64,000 bases of DNA, taken from assembly GCA_025506515.1 (NCBI GenBank), contig JACCIX010000775.1, forward strand, positions 31,001-95,000. The letters run 5' to 3'. The notes under the pieces were generated by a model, which worked only from the letters and a program-made list of their open reading frames with translations, was not told where the DNA came from and did no database searches. Each line of letters starts with the position of its first letter. Position 1 is the first letter of the stretch. Source of the stretch: Flaveria trinervia (Eukaryota > Streptophyta > Magnoliopsida > Asterales > Asteraceae). A program made the position numbers and the translations under genes. Below, in pieces: positions 47,688 to 59,449 of this stretch.

Positions 47688-47695
47688 TATTTATA
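47688..47695 (-). promoter_or_regulatory. Candidate internal TATA box for ORF3 of copia E
   Basis: TATAAATA on the minus strand, 72 bp before the ORF3 ATG and next to the array, in the place of TATATAA in F. Confidence 0.6.
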
Positions 47696-47699
47696 GGGT

Positions 47700-48375
47700 A
47701 CGGGAAGAAAACGACTGAAGGATGTGGTGTTAGTCATCAGTAGTTTTAAACGACCGTTGACATGGTATTATCCTTTCAGACGTTGAAACAGCTGAAGTCG
47801 TGGTGTTAGGCATCAGAAGTTAGAAAACTACTGAAGACCATGGTTTTGACTTCAGATGATTGAAACAACTGAGGACTTGGTGTTTGTCATCAGTAGTTAT
47901 GAAACTACTGAGGACAGTGGTTTTGTCATCAGCTATTGTAAACAACTGAAGACTTGGTATTAGTCATCAGTAGTTATAAAACTACTGAAGACATGGTTTT
48001 GCTTCAGTGTTTAGAATGAAACAACAGTTGTAGAAACGACTGAAGAGAAAGTTCTCTTCAGCTGTTTTCGTCAATTCTTAGCTTGTCAGCTGTTTCATAC
48101 TGTCCTCAACACATTCATCAGCCTTTTTGGCTGATTTCAGTTGTTTCATAGGACATCAGTACTTATTTGTTTTTACTGATTGCAGTAGTTGTAGCTGCAT
48201 CAGTAGTTGTAACTACATCAGTAGTTTAGAACAGATGAAGTACTTCAGTACTTGTCAGACATTTAGCCTTCAGTAGTTATAAAAACTGCTGAGGGTAAAA
48301 GAGCTCATCAGTACTTATATGTGACATAGTTACTAATGATCATCAGTACTTATTACTAAGATCATTAGTAGTTGT
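47700..48375 (-). repeat. Motif array between pol and ORF3 in copia E
   Basis: Inverted copy of the F array at 40771-41445, with the same CAGTAGTT / AACTACTG and CTTCAGTCGTT units and moderate divergence. Confidence 0.85.
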
Positions 48376-48378
48376 CAC

Positions 48379-49008
48379 TTATTCTAGCTGCAGCATACCA
48401 AGCCTTAACACCAGGTTTTGGAAAGTTGAACTATCCAAAGGCTTAGTACAAATGTCTGCAAGCTCATCAGCACTAGGCACAAACTTAGGATCAATCAGAC
48501 CTTTTTCAAAACAATCCTTATAAAATGATGTCTGATCTCTATATGTTTGGTCCTAGAGTTCTGGACTGGATTTTTGACAATGCAAAGAGCTGAAGCACTA
48601 TCCATTAACAATGGAGTCTTAGTCTCTGTAATGCCATAATCTAAAAGTTGGTTTTGAAGCCAGAGTACCTGAGAGGTACAACTTGCAGCTGCAATGTACT
48701 CTGCTTCAGCAGTTGATGTAGCAACTGAGGTCTGTTTCTTGCTCTGCCAAGAAATCAAGCAGTTGCCTAGGAATTGACATCCACCAGAAGTTGATTTCCT
48801 GGTCAACTTACACCCTGCATAGTCACTGTCAGAAAAAGCAACTAATTTACCAGAATGTCCAGTAGAATACCATAAACCTAGAGATGGAGTGCCTTGCAGA
48901 TATCTAAAGATCCTCTTGACTGCAATCAGATCAGACTGTTTAGGTGCAGCCTGAAATCTAGCACAAACACATGTAGCAAACATAATATCTGGTCTAGAAG
49001 CTGTTAAA
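48379..49008 (-). pseudogene. RNase H remnant of copia E pol
   Basis: Open on the minus strand from the deletion junction to near 48495, with MFATCVCARFQ, FSDSDYAG, STAEAEYIAA and HIEIRHHF. A frameshift near 48500 precedes the stop at 48379. All pol sequence upstream is deleted. Confidence 0.87.
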
Positions 49009-49810
49009 TACTTTATGCATTAAGAGCACATACGGTTATAGTGAGAGAATATATATTTCTGATTCAAGAATGTTTATAGATATAGAATATTTCTAATCAA
49101 ATCATTCATATCATTCCCGTCATTCACATTATTACAATAGGTTGTCACTCCTTATATAGAGTGCAACAATCACTGCTGTTATCACAGAAAGTGACAACTG
49201 GCAGATCTAATACAAAAATAACTAACTCTTAACAAACTACTGAAATATTCACAACTACTGAGAACATATCAGAGTGTTAAGTACAGAATATAAAACTACT
49301 GATTAGAAACTACTGAAACTACAACGACTGAAGAACAAGCTCTTCAGTCGTTTTACAAAACTACTGAAACTAGAAATATAAAACTACTGATATCACAACT
49401 ACTGAAGAAGTACTCTTCAGCAGTTGTGACAAACTACTGACGCTTCAGTACTTGATCTTCAGACTTTGACCTTCAGATGTTTCATCAGCTGATGACTTCA
49501 GTAGATATCATCAGCTGATGTCTTCAGTCTTTGTCTTCAGACTTTGTACATCAGTTGATCTTCAGCACTTGTAAACTCTTCAGCTGTTGTACTTCAGTAC
49601 TTTGGTCATTCAGCTTCAGCACTTGTGTTCTTCAGCTGTTGTACTTCAGCACTTTAGTTCTTCAGCTGTTGAAGTCTTCAGCACTGATCTTCAGCTGTTA
49701 AAGTCTTCAGCACTTGTCAAACTGCTGATGAGGCTTTCAGCAGTTGTTATGATACCATGTGGGACTTAGAGGTTTTCTGATCTTGGCTCATTGGTTCTTT
49801 TGGTCCAACA
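49009..49810 (-). repeat. 5' LTR of copia E, truncated
   Basis: On the minus strand it starts TGTTGGACC at 49810 and runs to about 49009, where LTR sequence (GTATGCATTAAG type) joins pol. The last ~90 bp of the LTR are missing. Confidence 0.88.
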
Positions 49811-49815
49811 GTAAG

Positions 49816-52627
49816 ATACATCAAAGAACCAATCATTGATCTGTATAATGTTTGGTCAATAGATTTTCCTTTTGGATCAGGTTCAATCTTGGTGTTAACA
49901 TCTGCTGGAGTTCGTATGGACTGACAGTCTTGCAACTTAAATTTCTTTAAGAGCTTGTCAACAAACTTTTCTTGATTGATGAAAATTTCATCTGCAATTT
50001 GCTTGACTTGAAGTCCAAGAAAGAAGTTAATCTCTCCCATAGAACTCATTTTAAATCGAGATTTCATTATTTCTTCAAATTCATTGCACAATTTTGGACA
50101 TGTAGAACCAAATATGATATCATCAACATACACTTGTACACATAAAAGATCATTATTGTCCTTCTTTATGAATAAAGTAGGATCAATTTTCTCTTGTGTG
50201 TATCCATGTTGGATTAAGTGTTGTGATAACGTCTCATACCAAATTCTAGAGGCTTGATGAACTCCATATAAAGCTTTACTCAGTTTATATACTCGATGTG
50301 GAAATTGTGCATCCTCAAAGCCTGGAGGTTGCTTCACAAATACATTGTCAGTAATTGGACCATATAAAAATGCACCCTTTACATCCATTTGATACACCTT
50401 AAATTCATGAATGAAGCATAAGCCAGAAAAACTCGAATAGATTCAAGTCTTGCAACTGGTGCAAACACTTCATCATAATCTATACCTTCTTCCTGTGTGT
50501 ATCCTTGTGCAACAAGTCTTGCTTTGTTGCTTATTACAACAACACGATGATCAGTTTTATTCTAAATAACCATTTCGTGCCAATTACATTTTCTCCTTCA
50601 GGTAGATCCACCACATTCCACACTTCTTGTTTGCGGAATTGAAGTAATTCTTCTTGCATGGCTTCTATCCAACCATTGTCCTTTAATGCTTCGGTAAAGT
50701 TTTTAGGAACAATTTGAGAAAGGAAACAAGAGTATAAGCATGTGTTTGCTTGTTCTACTTTACTCCTTGTTGTTCTCTCATTCAATGAACCAATAATCTG
50801 AGAAATTGGATGATTCTTGTGAATACGAGATGTAGTGATCTCATCACATTGAACATTAACATCCAAATTTGTTTGATTCAAGTTAGACAACTCATGTATT
50901 AACGTAGAAGAATATGGATTGAAATTGGAACTTGAGAAGGTGAGTTGACAAAGTAATAAAAGTTACCTGTATTAACTACATCACCTGAAATGGATGATGT
51001 TCGAGACTCAGGTATCACAAACTCATTACCATCATTAGGAATATTTTGTGATTCTTCCTGATTAATTGACTCGGAATGATATAAAACTGTTTTATCATGA
51101 TTTTGTATTGTTAAATCCTTAACAAATGATAAAAATGGGTAGTCTGAGCTTGAATCATCTGGGTCATCAAAATCTGAATCTTCACTGAAAGATCCAAGAT
51201 CTCCTCTTGAGTTCTTCTATCTGTAGAATTAAAACAATTTGATTGATCAAACAAATTAGATTGAAAGGAGTTTGATAATGAATCTAGATCAAATAACCAT
51301 GCATGACCATTTGAAACTGATGGAAAAGAATTTTCCATAAATTTAATGTTGAATGTTTCAATGATTACATTTGTCCTAGAGTTGTAGACTCGATAGGCTT
51401 TTGAAACTGATGAATATCCAACGAAAAATCCATTAACAGATTTTGCATCAAATTTTCCTAATTGATCACTTGAATTAAGAATCATAACAGGACAACCAAA
51501 TGATTTTAAAAAGTTTATGTTCGGTTTTCTACCAAACATTAAGTTATGGAGTTTTCAGTTTATCTTTTACAATTAAGATTCGATTCTGAACAAAACACGC
51601 AGTTGATATTGCTTCATTCCCAAAAAGTGATAGGAATTTTTGCATCAGCTAACATAAAACGAGCAGCTTCAATTAGTGTTCTATTCTTCCTTTCAGCAAC
51701 TCCATTTTGTTGAGGAGTTCTGGGAGCACTGAACTCATGAGCTATCCCTTTCTATGCACAAAACATTTCAATGTTAGCATTTTTGAATTCTGTTCCATTA
51801 TCACTTCTTATTATTTTCATTGTGTTGTCTAATAGATTTTCAACTTTAATGATAAATTCTTTTAATAATTCAGCTGTTTCAGATTTGGCATATAGAAAGA
51901 AAACCCATGAAAATCTTGTAAAGTCATCAATGATAACTAAACAATATGATTTCGTCCAATACTCTTGACATTTGTTGGTCCAAAAAGGTCCATATGTAAC
52001 ATCTGAAGAGGTTTGGATGTTAAGTTTATAGGCTTGGACTTATAAGACGCTCTGTGTTGCTTTCCCTTCAAACATGCTGAGCAGTGATCATTAGTTGCAA
52101 ACTTCTTTGATGGAAGTCCAATGACATGATTTCCTGCTACAAGCTTGTTCATAGTCTTGAAATTTGAATGACTGAGACGTTTATGCCAAAGCTGGCTTTC
52201 ATCATTTGATGCCTTTGCAATTAGGCATGTTGTTTCAGTTGAAGGATCAACTTGAGACATATCCAATTTGTATACATCTCTGTCTCTCTCAGCTGTAATA
52301 ATAACCCAATCTTTACTTATCTTGAAACCTGGCTTCAAAACATAACAGAATGAATTATCAAACAGAACAGAATAAGATTTGTCACAAATTTGAGATACGC
52401 TTAAAAGATTAAAGTTCAACTGTGAACAAAAGTTGACTTTATCAAAGCTTATTATCCCATTGGATACTGTTTCTTCTCCAGTTATTTTTCCTCCAGCATC
52501 ACCACCAAAGGCGACGTGAGTTCCATCTTTTGACTTAAAATCTTGTAACAAGGCAGTATTGCCTGTCATGTGCCGACTACACCCATTATCCACATACCAT
52601 GTATTGATTGGTCTTTTTGGGCGTACC
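49816..52627 (-). pseudogene. pol: pol of copia D (protease, integrase, RT)
   Basis: On the minus strand it begins after CAG|G at 52627. Protease: WYVDNGCSRHMTG, with DNG in place of DSG. GAG-pre-integrase: LWHKRLSH near 52190 with a CSACLKGK pair. Integrase: MDLFGP near 51985 and the D and E motifs in a broken stretch 51940-51560. RT: YQMDVKGAFLYG near 50390 and YVDDIIFGS near 50110. It ends at MIGSLMYLT, where E inserted, and continues at 30726-30068. Frame breaks occur near 51935, 51110, 50535 and 50400. Confidence 0.88.
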
Positions 52628-52642
52628 TGCACTACAAGAAAG

Positions 52643-53025
52643 TTAAGTTGAAATATCTACCCAAGCCGAAATGGACTGGGCTTTTCAAATTTCTCAACAA
52701 TTGTAAATTGTTATAATGGAGATTATTCAAATCAGGTTTATTTTTGATGAATTTTCCAATTTTATTCTGAAAATTTTTTGATTTATTTTTGTGAACATTT
52801 ATACCATTTGATTTATCATCTTTTGAAATGTATTGATGTCTAACATTTTTATTAGTCATCCTTATAGATCTTGGTATAAAGTGCTCTTGCATGTTGTGTT
52901 TTGAGCTCATGTAATTGTTCTTAGGAAAAAATCTCAAACCTACATTAGGTTGATTAATGTCTCTTTGAAATCCATTAGTTTGATCTCTCAAATACTGTGG
53001 ATTAGCAAATCCTTTGCTCATGATT
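52643..53025 (-). pseudogene. gag: gag of copia D, 3' end
   Basis: Open on the minus strand from 53025; basic, Asn/Lys-rich, consistent with the tail of a Sirevirus gag. In the frame of the other families it ends AWVDIST with TAA at 52643-52645, matching AWVPNPN-stop in C and VWVSKTN-stop in F. It is split from the rest of gag by solo LTR G. Confidence 0.72.
53021..53025. repeat. Target-site duplication of solo LTR G (tgatt)
   Basis: tgatt at 53021-53025 recurs at 55655-55659, flanking LTR G exactly. Confidence 0.92.
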
Positions 53026-53401
53026 TGTGACATCCGTCACCTTAAGGTCCGTCGAACGACATAAATAACATAGAAATATTTTAATTATTCTTCCTTTTCT
53101 TCATGAACTCCTGCTTTAAGGAATCATGTCTGCTTATTTTTCCTTGTGCCTGTACTTCCTTCGAGAACGTGTATTAAGCATAAAACTTTTATAAATTTCA
53201 TCACCATTACCACCAAATATATCATTTTTAATTTCGACCAATGTCATTAATAAAACCATTTTAGGCTATCCAATGCCATTAAACACGCTTTTAACCGTAA
53301 TATAACGAACATTTACAGTCGTTTTTCAACCGCAACAAATTTGGGAAAACTCGGGGGCTAAGTGCAGGGACTAAACTGTAATTTTGCAAACTTGGGCTGG
53401 G

Positions 53402-53409
53402 TATATAAA
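53402..53409 (+). promoter_or_regulatory. TATA box of solo LTR G
   Basis: GGGTATATAAACCCC, a G/C-flanked TATATAAA typical of a plant core promoter. Confidence 0.65.
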
Positions 53410-53759
53410 CCCCATTCCAGCCATTTATCCTCATCTTCATCTTCTTCACCTTCAACATTTTCTCCACTTTCTCTCTCGATCTAGCACCAAAAATCGTCAC
53501 GTTTGTCGCGTTTTCACTGCCAAATCTTGGTTATCATCGTGTATACGCGTTCCTAGCAGGTAGAAAACCTTGTTCAACCCGTTTTTGGTTCGGTTTTACT
53601 GCTGCGTTTTCTAGGGTTTCGGGTGCTCGGGTTCATCCGAGCACATGAGGTCGAGTGGGTGCGTGTGAGGTCTTTCTGCTTGTGTTTCATGTTTGTGTAT
53701 GTTTGTTGAGTGTTTCTGGAAGTCCTCGTGGTATAAAACTCGCGTTAGAGCAGCTCGGG

Positions 53760-54300
53760 GGCTACTCAGCCCGACCACAGTCGCGATTCTGCAGTTCAGG
53801 CGACTGGGTCTGTCATGCGATTGAGCCGTGCGACTGAGTGAGTCGTGCGACTGAATCATGCGTCTAAGTCAATCATGCGACTGAGGTGTGCGACTAGTCA
53901 TGTCGTGCAACTGAGTCGTGCGACTGAGTCGTGCGACTGGGTGTTTGTATGCGATTGAGTCATGCGTGCGAATGAGTGTATACGATTGAGTCATGCGTAT
54001 GAATGATTGTGTGCGATTGAGTCAGGTGACCGACTGAGTGTATGCGATTGTGTGTGTTTCGCACGACTGGAGTCCAATCGCACGAATGAAGGTTCAATCG
54101 CACGAAAGTAGCTAATTCGCAAGATTGAGGGTTGATTCGTGCGCATGGAGGTTGGGTCGTGCGAATGTGTGTGTTGTGTGGTGCGACTGAGTCCAATCGC
54201 ACGAATGAAGGTTCAATCACACGAAAGTAGCTAATTCGCACGATTGAAGGTTGATTCGTACGAATGGAACGTGGGTCGAGCGTCTAGTCCTGTTGCGTGA
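53760..54300 (+). repeat. Motif array in solo LTR G
   Basis: Repeated GAGTCGTGCGACTGAGT and, further on, CAATCGCACGAATGAAGG. The unit is the inverse-complement form of the copia C motif, although this is a different retroelement. Confidence 0.87.
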
Positions 54301-55654
54301 CTGATGATGAGTGTGAGTATCCCTTGAACGTCTGATGATGATAAGGCAACATCAGTAAAAGTGTCATTGCTTGACCCCAAAGATTAAAGTCAACTCTATC
54401 AACATGCACATACTATTTCAATTGAAATAAACCTAACATTTTACAATTACCCACAACCCATTTGAAACTACAAATACTTAACAAGTGTCATCTCTAATAA
54501 CAAGGAGATCTTTACAAGGATGTGGTAAGCAATGACGACCACTCGTAGTACTTGGATCTACATAAGATCTGATACGTGTGTCCGCTTGTGTGTGTGTGCC
54601 ACCCACGACCGAACCGATACAACCCGAACCAACCAAACATTACTATATGCTTTATACATGTCATTAATGCTTGACAATAACTGTCAATAGGTGTTTGACC
54701 GTTCTTTTGCACTCAACATTTGGGATACATTGATCTTACATACTTACCACTTAACAAGTGAGTTTCGTGGCTCCTTTTTATGCTTATACTATGTTACAAA
54801 CATTTACAAACATGGGGGAAAAGTATGCTCGCCCGTTTTCTATGCTGTACAACATACATACAATTTTCATACAAGGAATCAACGTGATACTGTGTTGCAA
54901 GTACTTATCTGATACATGCTTGGGTTTGCTGTGTGGTTCTATCTTTGCAACTATTTAATTCCAGTGTGGGAACCGACGGTTAGGTATTGGTAGTATACTA
55001 GGTTGACACCCCCACCCTCGTGTTGGTATACTAGTTAGTACCAACAATAGCCAGGTACGGGCCTTGGGTGAATATATGCCGACAATTTCTTTGTGTACGT
55101 CGCTAGGTTTGGTTGCAAAGCTCATGTCATGTGATTTTACTTGTGTATATAGTTGTATTCACGGTATTCCATATCATTTACTTTATACAGCATCACTTAC
55201 ACTTTTATTATTTAAACCTGCGAGCTCACTAACAATTTTGTTGACCATTTTGAGCATATCTTTTCAGGTGATCATGCTAGCTGAGGTTCTAGGTGTGCTG
55301 CCTTAGTGGAGACCCTAGGATGCATTTTTTGGACTAAACATGTTTGACAAACAGTTACTTTGAACAATGTTGAACTGTGTAACAATTACAATCTTTTGAA
55401 ACTTGTTCCCCGGTTGTGGGAATTTACATTACAATTTCATCATTATGTGATCATGAGAATCGCTTATCCTGTTATGCATATGGCTATGTTGTCGTGAACA
55501 TCGACTATACACGACACAAGTCCCCTTGTTGTCGGGTGTCGTCATGACATGCTTGTCATCATTTTTATTATTGCATCTCTATTGCTTACCATGTGTTATG
55601 ACGATTCCCGTCTCGTCGCAACCCCGTGTTTCCGCTCTTAGCGGGGGTGTGACA

Positions 55655-58600
55655 TGATTGATTTTGCAAAGTTTCTAGTGAGAGATCTATTTCTAAAGTA
55701 ACAATCTGCAGTGTTGTGAGTCTTTTCATCACAATAAGTACAATATTTGTTATAATAACAATCTGCTGTCGAATGATTTCTCATGTCACATATGTGACAG
55801 TACTTGTTAAAGTAGCACTCAGCAGTATTGTGATTTTTCATATCACAATTTTAGAGTACTTTGTGGCGTTAAAAACAACTTTTTGTTAACTTTTGACAAT
55901 GACATAATGTTTGATTTTGGTTTCATATAGTTAAACTGTTGTTTTTCATTTTTCACAGTTTGATTTTGTGTCAAATTATTGTTCATTTGTTTAACATGAA
56001 TTTCCTTCTGATTGTATTAGAAACAAATCTTTTTGCTACAGCGGAAGTCTTTGAATTTGAACTAGATTTCAGATCTGAGTTTGATTTGTTCATAACATTT
56101 GATTTATTATTTGAAAGAGAATTCATATATAACATACCTGCTGACACAAATTTAATTGGTTTTAGTTTTGATTGTTTGATTTGTTGCTTTAATTAATTTT
56201 GTTGAACTTTTGTTTGTTCAGAAAGTTACTTTTACAGATTTCTTTCTTCTTCTTTGATTCTTTGATTTAGAAGAGCTGGTTTATTTTCAGATTGAACATC
56301 ATCAGAAGAAGATTATTTCTGATTGAAATTGTTTCAAATTGAGGTTTTGAATCTTCTGATGTTCCTATCGGTTTTTATCCTGTTTGAACTCTGACTTCTT
56401 CTATTACATTGTGAATTTGATCAGAAGAGATATTTTGTTTTGGTGGTTTTGGTCATAAGATTTTATCTTGATTGGATGTCCATTTTTTATTTTTATTGAT
56501 CTTTTACAACAAACACTTGAACATTTTCTTTTTCCTCTTCTGCATTCTTGGTTTTGATCTGAAAGGCTTTAAGCTTTGCTTTGTTTTAGTGAATAATCAT
56601 GAGTATTGAAATTCTTTGTAGTGTGTTTGTGATAGATTAGGCATAGGTTCATGAGTGAAACCTAATCCTGCTTTTTGTTTATCTTTCTTTCACTAGTTAG
56701 TTTTTCTACTATCATTTTTGAACTCTTAACTTTTGCAAGATCAACTTGAGTAGCAGCATGTGCTATTTTCTCTGTTCAAGATTCTTGGTCATCTCTTCTA
56801 GTTGTTTTGTAACATATCTAAAATCTTGATTGTTTTGTTCCATGAATTTTGAAGAAAGATAATTTGATCTGCAGTTTTATGATCAGATTAAGTTGGTTAT
56901 GCATAGATTCCTCTTGTTTTAGCTTTCACTATTTTGAATGAATAGTTTCTGTAGCGTTCAACAGTTCAAAAACATGATTGGTGCACAGCTTTGTCTTACT
57001 TCTGATGATATTTCAGGAAATTTGGAACTGTGGTTTTAGATGATGAAGTAGAAGATTTAACCTTTGGTTGATCAGACTGAACCATTAGAGCTACTTCCTT
57101 TGTATCCTCTTTAGGATTAGACTTGTCACTCTATCATAGCTATCTTCCTCTTAATCACTTTCCCCTTTTGGGTCATTGTTTTCTAGACCAATCTTCTCTT
57201 GAATTTCTGCAATAAGAGATAAAAATTGATGTTAATTCATTCGTAAATTGATCTGCATATGCACTCCAATCATATCCATCTTTTATGTTGACTACTAGTG
57301 CTTTCTTTGTTTCATCAGATGGTTTGGTTTCATCTTAATCTCTGGCGTGGGAAGACTTTGATTTGCTTTTGAAAAGTCTTCTGAGCTTGTTGAAACCTTT
57401 GATTATTTGAGCTTGAATGAGCACTCCTCCATTATTCTTGGAGCTTTACATTCTCTCGAGAAGTGTCCATAACTATTGCAGTGAAAACATCTGGATTTTG
57501 ACTTGTCAAATCAACAGTATTGTTTGCACTAGTTTTGTATTTCTTGTTGACATAAGAATGTTTTTGAGTCCTGTAGGCAATCATCACCATCTACCAGTTC
57601 AGGTCCATCTCTTCAACATCTTCAGGATCCTCTCAAATAAATCCTGTAAAACAAAATATATTGAGTTAAATGGCTACCTTGATATGCTTGAAAGCTGGCC
57701 ATAAAAGCAGTAAATGCAGTTTTGGACTCTCATCCTCTAATAGGATGTTAATAACATCTTTAACTTTGCTAGATTTAGCAGAGTTAGATGATGAAGAAGT
57801 CTCTGTCTGAATATTTGATGATTGTGACTGTGTTTTTGGAAGATTGAGAATGAGATTGAGTTGTATATGCAGGTGCACTGGTAAATGACGAGTCAGTGAA
57901 AATCCTGCTCTACAAACATATCTACTTCTTCTTCAGATTTTCTCACTCTTTCCCATGAATGCATTTTCTATGGTGGTTGTAGGAGAAGCAACAAATGATG
58001 ATATGAGACATTGATGCTGCTTTATAATTGTTACTTGAGCTTCATCAATCTCCACTGATTCTATTTTTGCAATAAGAAGATCTAGATCCATTGGAAACTT
58101 CTCAGTATGCTTTAGTAAAGTTACAGTTTGTTTCCATGATGATGGTAAAGCATTGACTAGTCTGAGATTTAAATCTTCAAGATCAGGTTTGATACCAGCT
58201 GTTGACATCTTAGTTATGAGTTGAACAAATCTGTTCTCATTTGATTATTATCTCCAGATAAATGTTGAAACAATTCTAATTGTCTTTTCAGCTTTTGTTT
58301 CTTTAAATTTTATATCTCTTTACCTCTTCACAAATGATCTTTAATGCTTATATAGTGTAATCCAGTTTGATATGCATCTAGCCTTGTAAGAACTTCCAAG
58401 GTAGTCCTTTACACATTAATGAATAGGCTTTAATATCATCTTAACTTTTTCAGATCATTCCTTGAAGATCATCTTCTGGATAAGGTTCTGGAGAATCTTT
58501 AGTATACACAAATCCTCTGCTTGGTCCATCAGTTATTATAGGAATGTATGGTCCTTCTATAGATTCAGGGATTAGTGTCAATAGAATTAAATGTTGTTTT

Positions 58601-58679
58601 AGTCTAAAAGACCAATTTTGAAGTCAGCTCTATTTTTAAGCTTGGAACTCTGTTATCAGAAATCTTCTGATTTACCATT
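55655..58679 (-). pseudogene. gag: gag of copia D, main part
   Basis: On the minus strand it probably starts at ATG near 58679. A UBN2-type gag segment is open at 58208-57933 (LVNALPSSWKQTV). A proximal CCHC knuckle, CFHCNSYGHFSREC, is at 57448-57489. The region 57400-55860 is A/T-rich with many stops. Distal knuckles are tandem: CHICDMRNHSTADC at 55758-55799, CTYCDEKTHNTADC at 55701-55742 and a damaged third at 55815-55856, spaced exactly 57 bp apart. It is interrupted by G and resumes at 53025. Confidence 0.78.
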
Positions 58680-58689
58680 CTTATATATT

Positions 58690-59045
58690 TTTTTAAGAAA
58701 ATCTAAGTATCAAGGTTAAAACGTTTGAACAGTATTCAAACGTCTAAGTGAGAAACGTCTAAGGGAATGCCTTAGAAAAATTTTCAAAATGTCTAAGTAT
58801 TAATGCATCTGGAAGGTTTCAAGCGCTAAAAAGTTGTCAAACTCATGAATAGTTTTCAAACGTCTAAACAGTTTTCAAACGCCTGAATAGTTGTCAAACG
58901 CCTAAACAGTTGTTAAGAGTCTGAATAGTTATCAACTTAACACAGGTGATACGTCTGGATCTCTTCAACAGTACTCAAACGACTGACTAAAAACGTCTAC
59001 ACAGTGTTAATGCGTTCTAACACTTAGACAATTCAGTCAATCAAC
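58690..59045 (-). repeat. Leader motif array of copia D
   Basis: Plus-strand units AAACGCCTGAATAGTTGTC, AAACGTCTAAACAGTTTTC and AAACGACTGACTAAAAACG lie between the PBS and gag. They share the ACG-N-CTGAA core with the D pre-ORF3 array, but in opposite orientation. Confidence 0.78.
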
Positions 59046-59435
59046 TCATGCGACGATTCATCATCTTCAAATGAATGTATCAAACTCAAATCTTCTGAAT
59101 TCTTCAATGTTGATGATTCGATGAAACTTTTCAATTAGATGAGTTTTATGCCGATAAATATTCTTCTAATATCAATTTCTTCAATTTCAACAACAAATCA
59201 ATCATTTTTGAAATTTCAGTTCGAAAACTTCAAGCTATTTTGAACAAGAAATTCAAGTTTACTTGAATTTGATGAATTGATCTGCTAATTGTGATTCAAA
59301 TCATGTTTTTGATGATGAAACACACTGAAATCACAAATTTTCAATTGAATTGTATCTCAATCACGATTCAGTGAGATTTTTAGGTTTCAAGTTCGATGAA
59401 CTTAAAAAAAATCAATCACTAACAGCTTACCAACA

Positions 59436-59447
59436 GCTCTGATACCA
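59436..59447 (-). other. Primer-binding site of copia D
   Basis: The minus strand reads TGGTATCAGAGC, 2 bp after the LTR; initiator tRNA-Met type. Confidence 0.88.
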
Positions 59448-59449
59448 TT

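Larger units (their letters stand above)
30727..49810 (-). mobile_element. Ty1/copia element E (internally deleted), containing F
   Basis: A minus-strand member of the E/F family inserted in D pol with TSD gtaag. Its 3' LTR is on the left and its truncated 5' LTR on the right. An internal deletion removed the end of the 5' LTR, PBS, gag, protease, integrase and RT, leaving only RNase H, the spacer array and ORF3. Copia F lies inside its ORF3. Without F it is about 6.6 kb and cannot be autonomous. Confidence 0.9.
53026..55654 (+). mobile_element. Solo LTR G (2.6 kb, probably Ty3/gypsy)
   Basis: Runs from TGTGACATCCG to GGGGGTGTGACA (2,629 bp) between tgatt duplications. It contains no PBS, gag or pol, so it is a solo LTR. 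Length and ends suggest gypsy. TATATAAA is at 53402-53409, placing it in plus orientation. The motif array at 53760-54300 lies downstream of this TATA box, so it would be transcribed. It includes a 119-bp direct duplication at about 54062-54180 and 54181-54290. The rest shows no coding sequence. Confidence 0.88.

Noticed and set aside
53655..53837. Short ORF in solo LTR G
   Set aside because: It lies in motif-array DNA inside an LTR and shows no protein motif.
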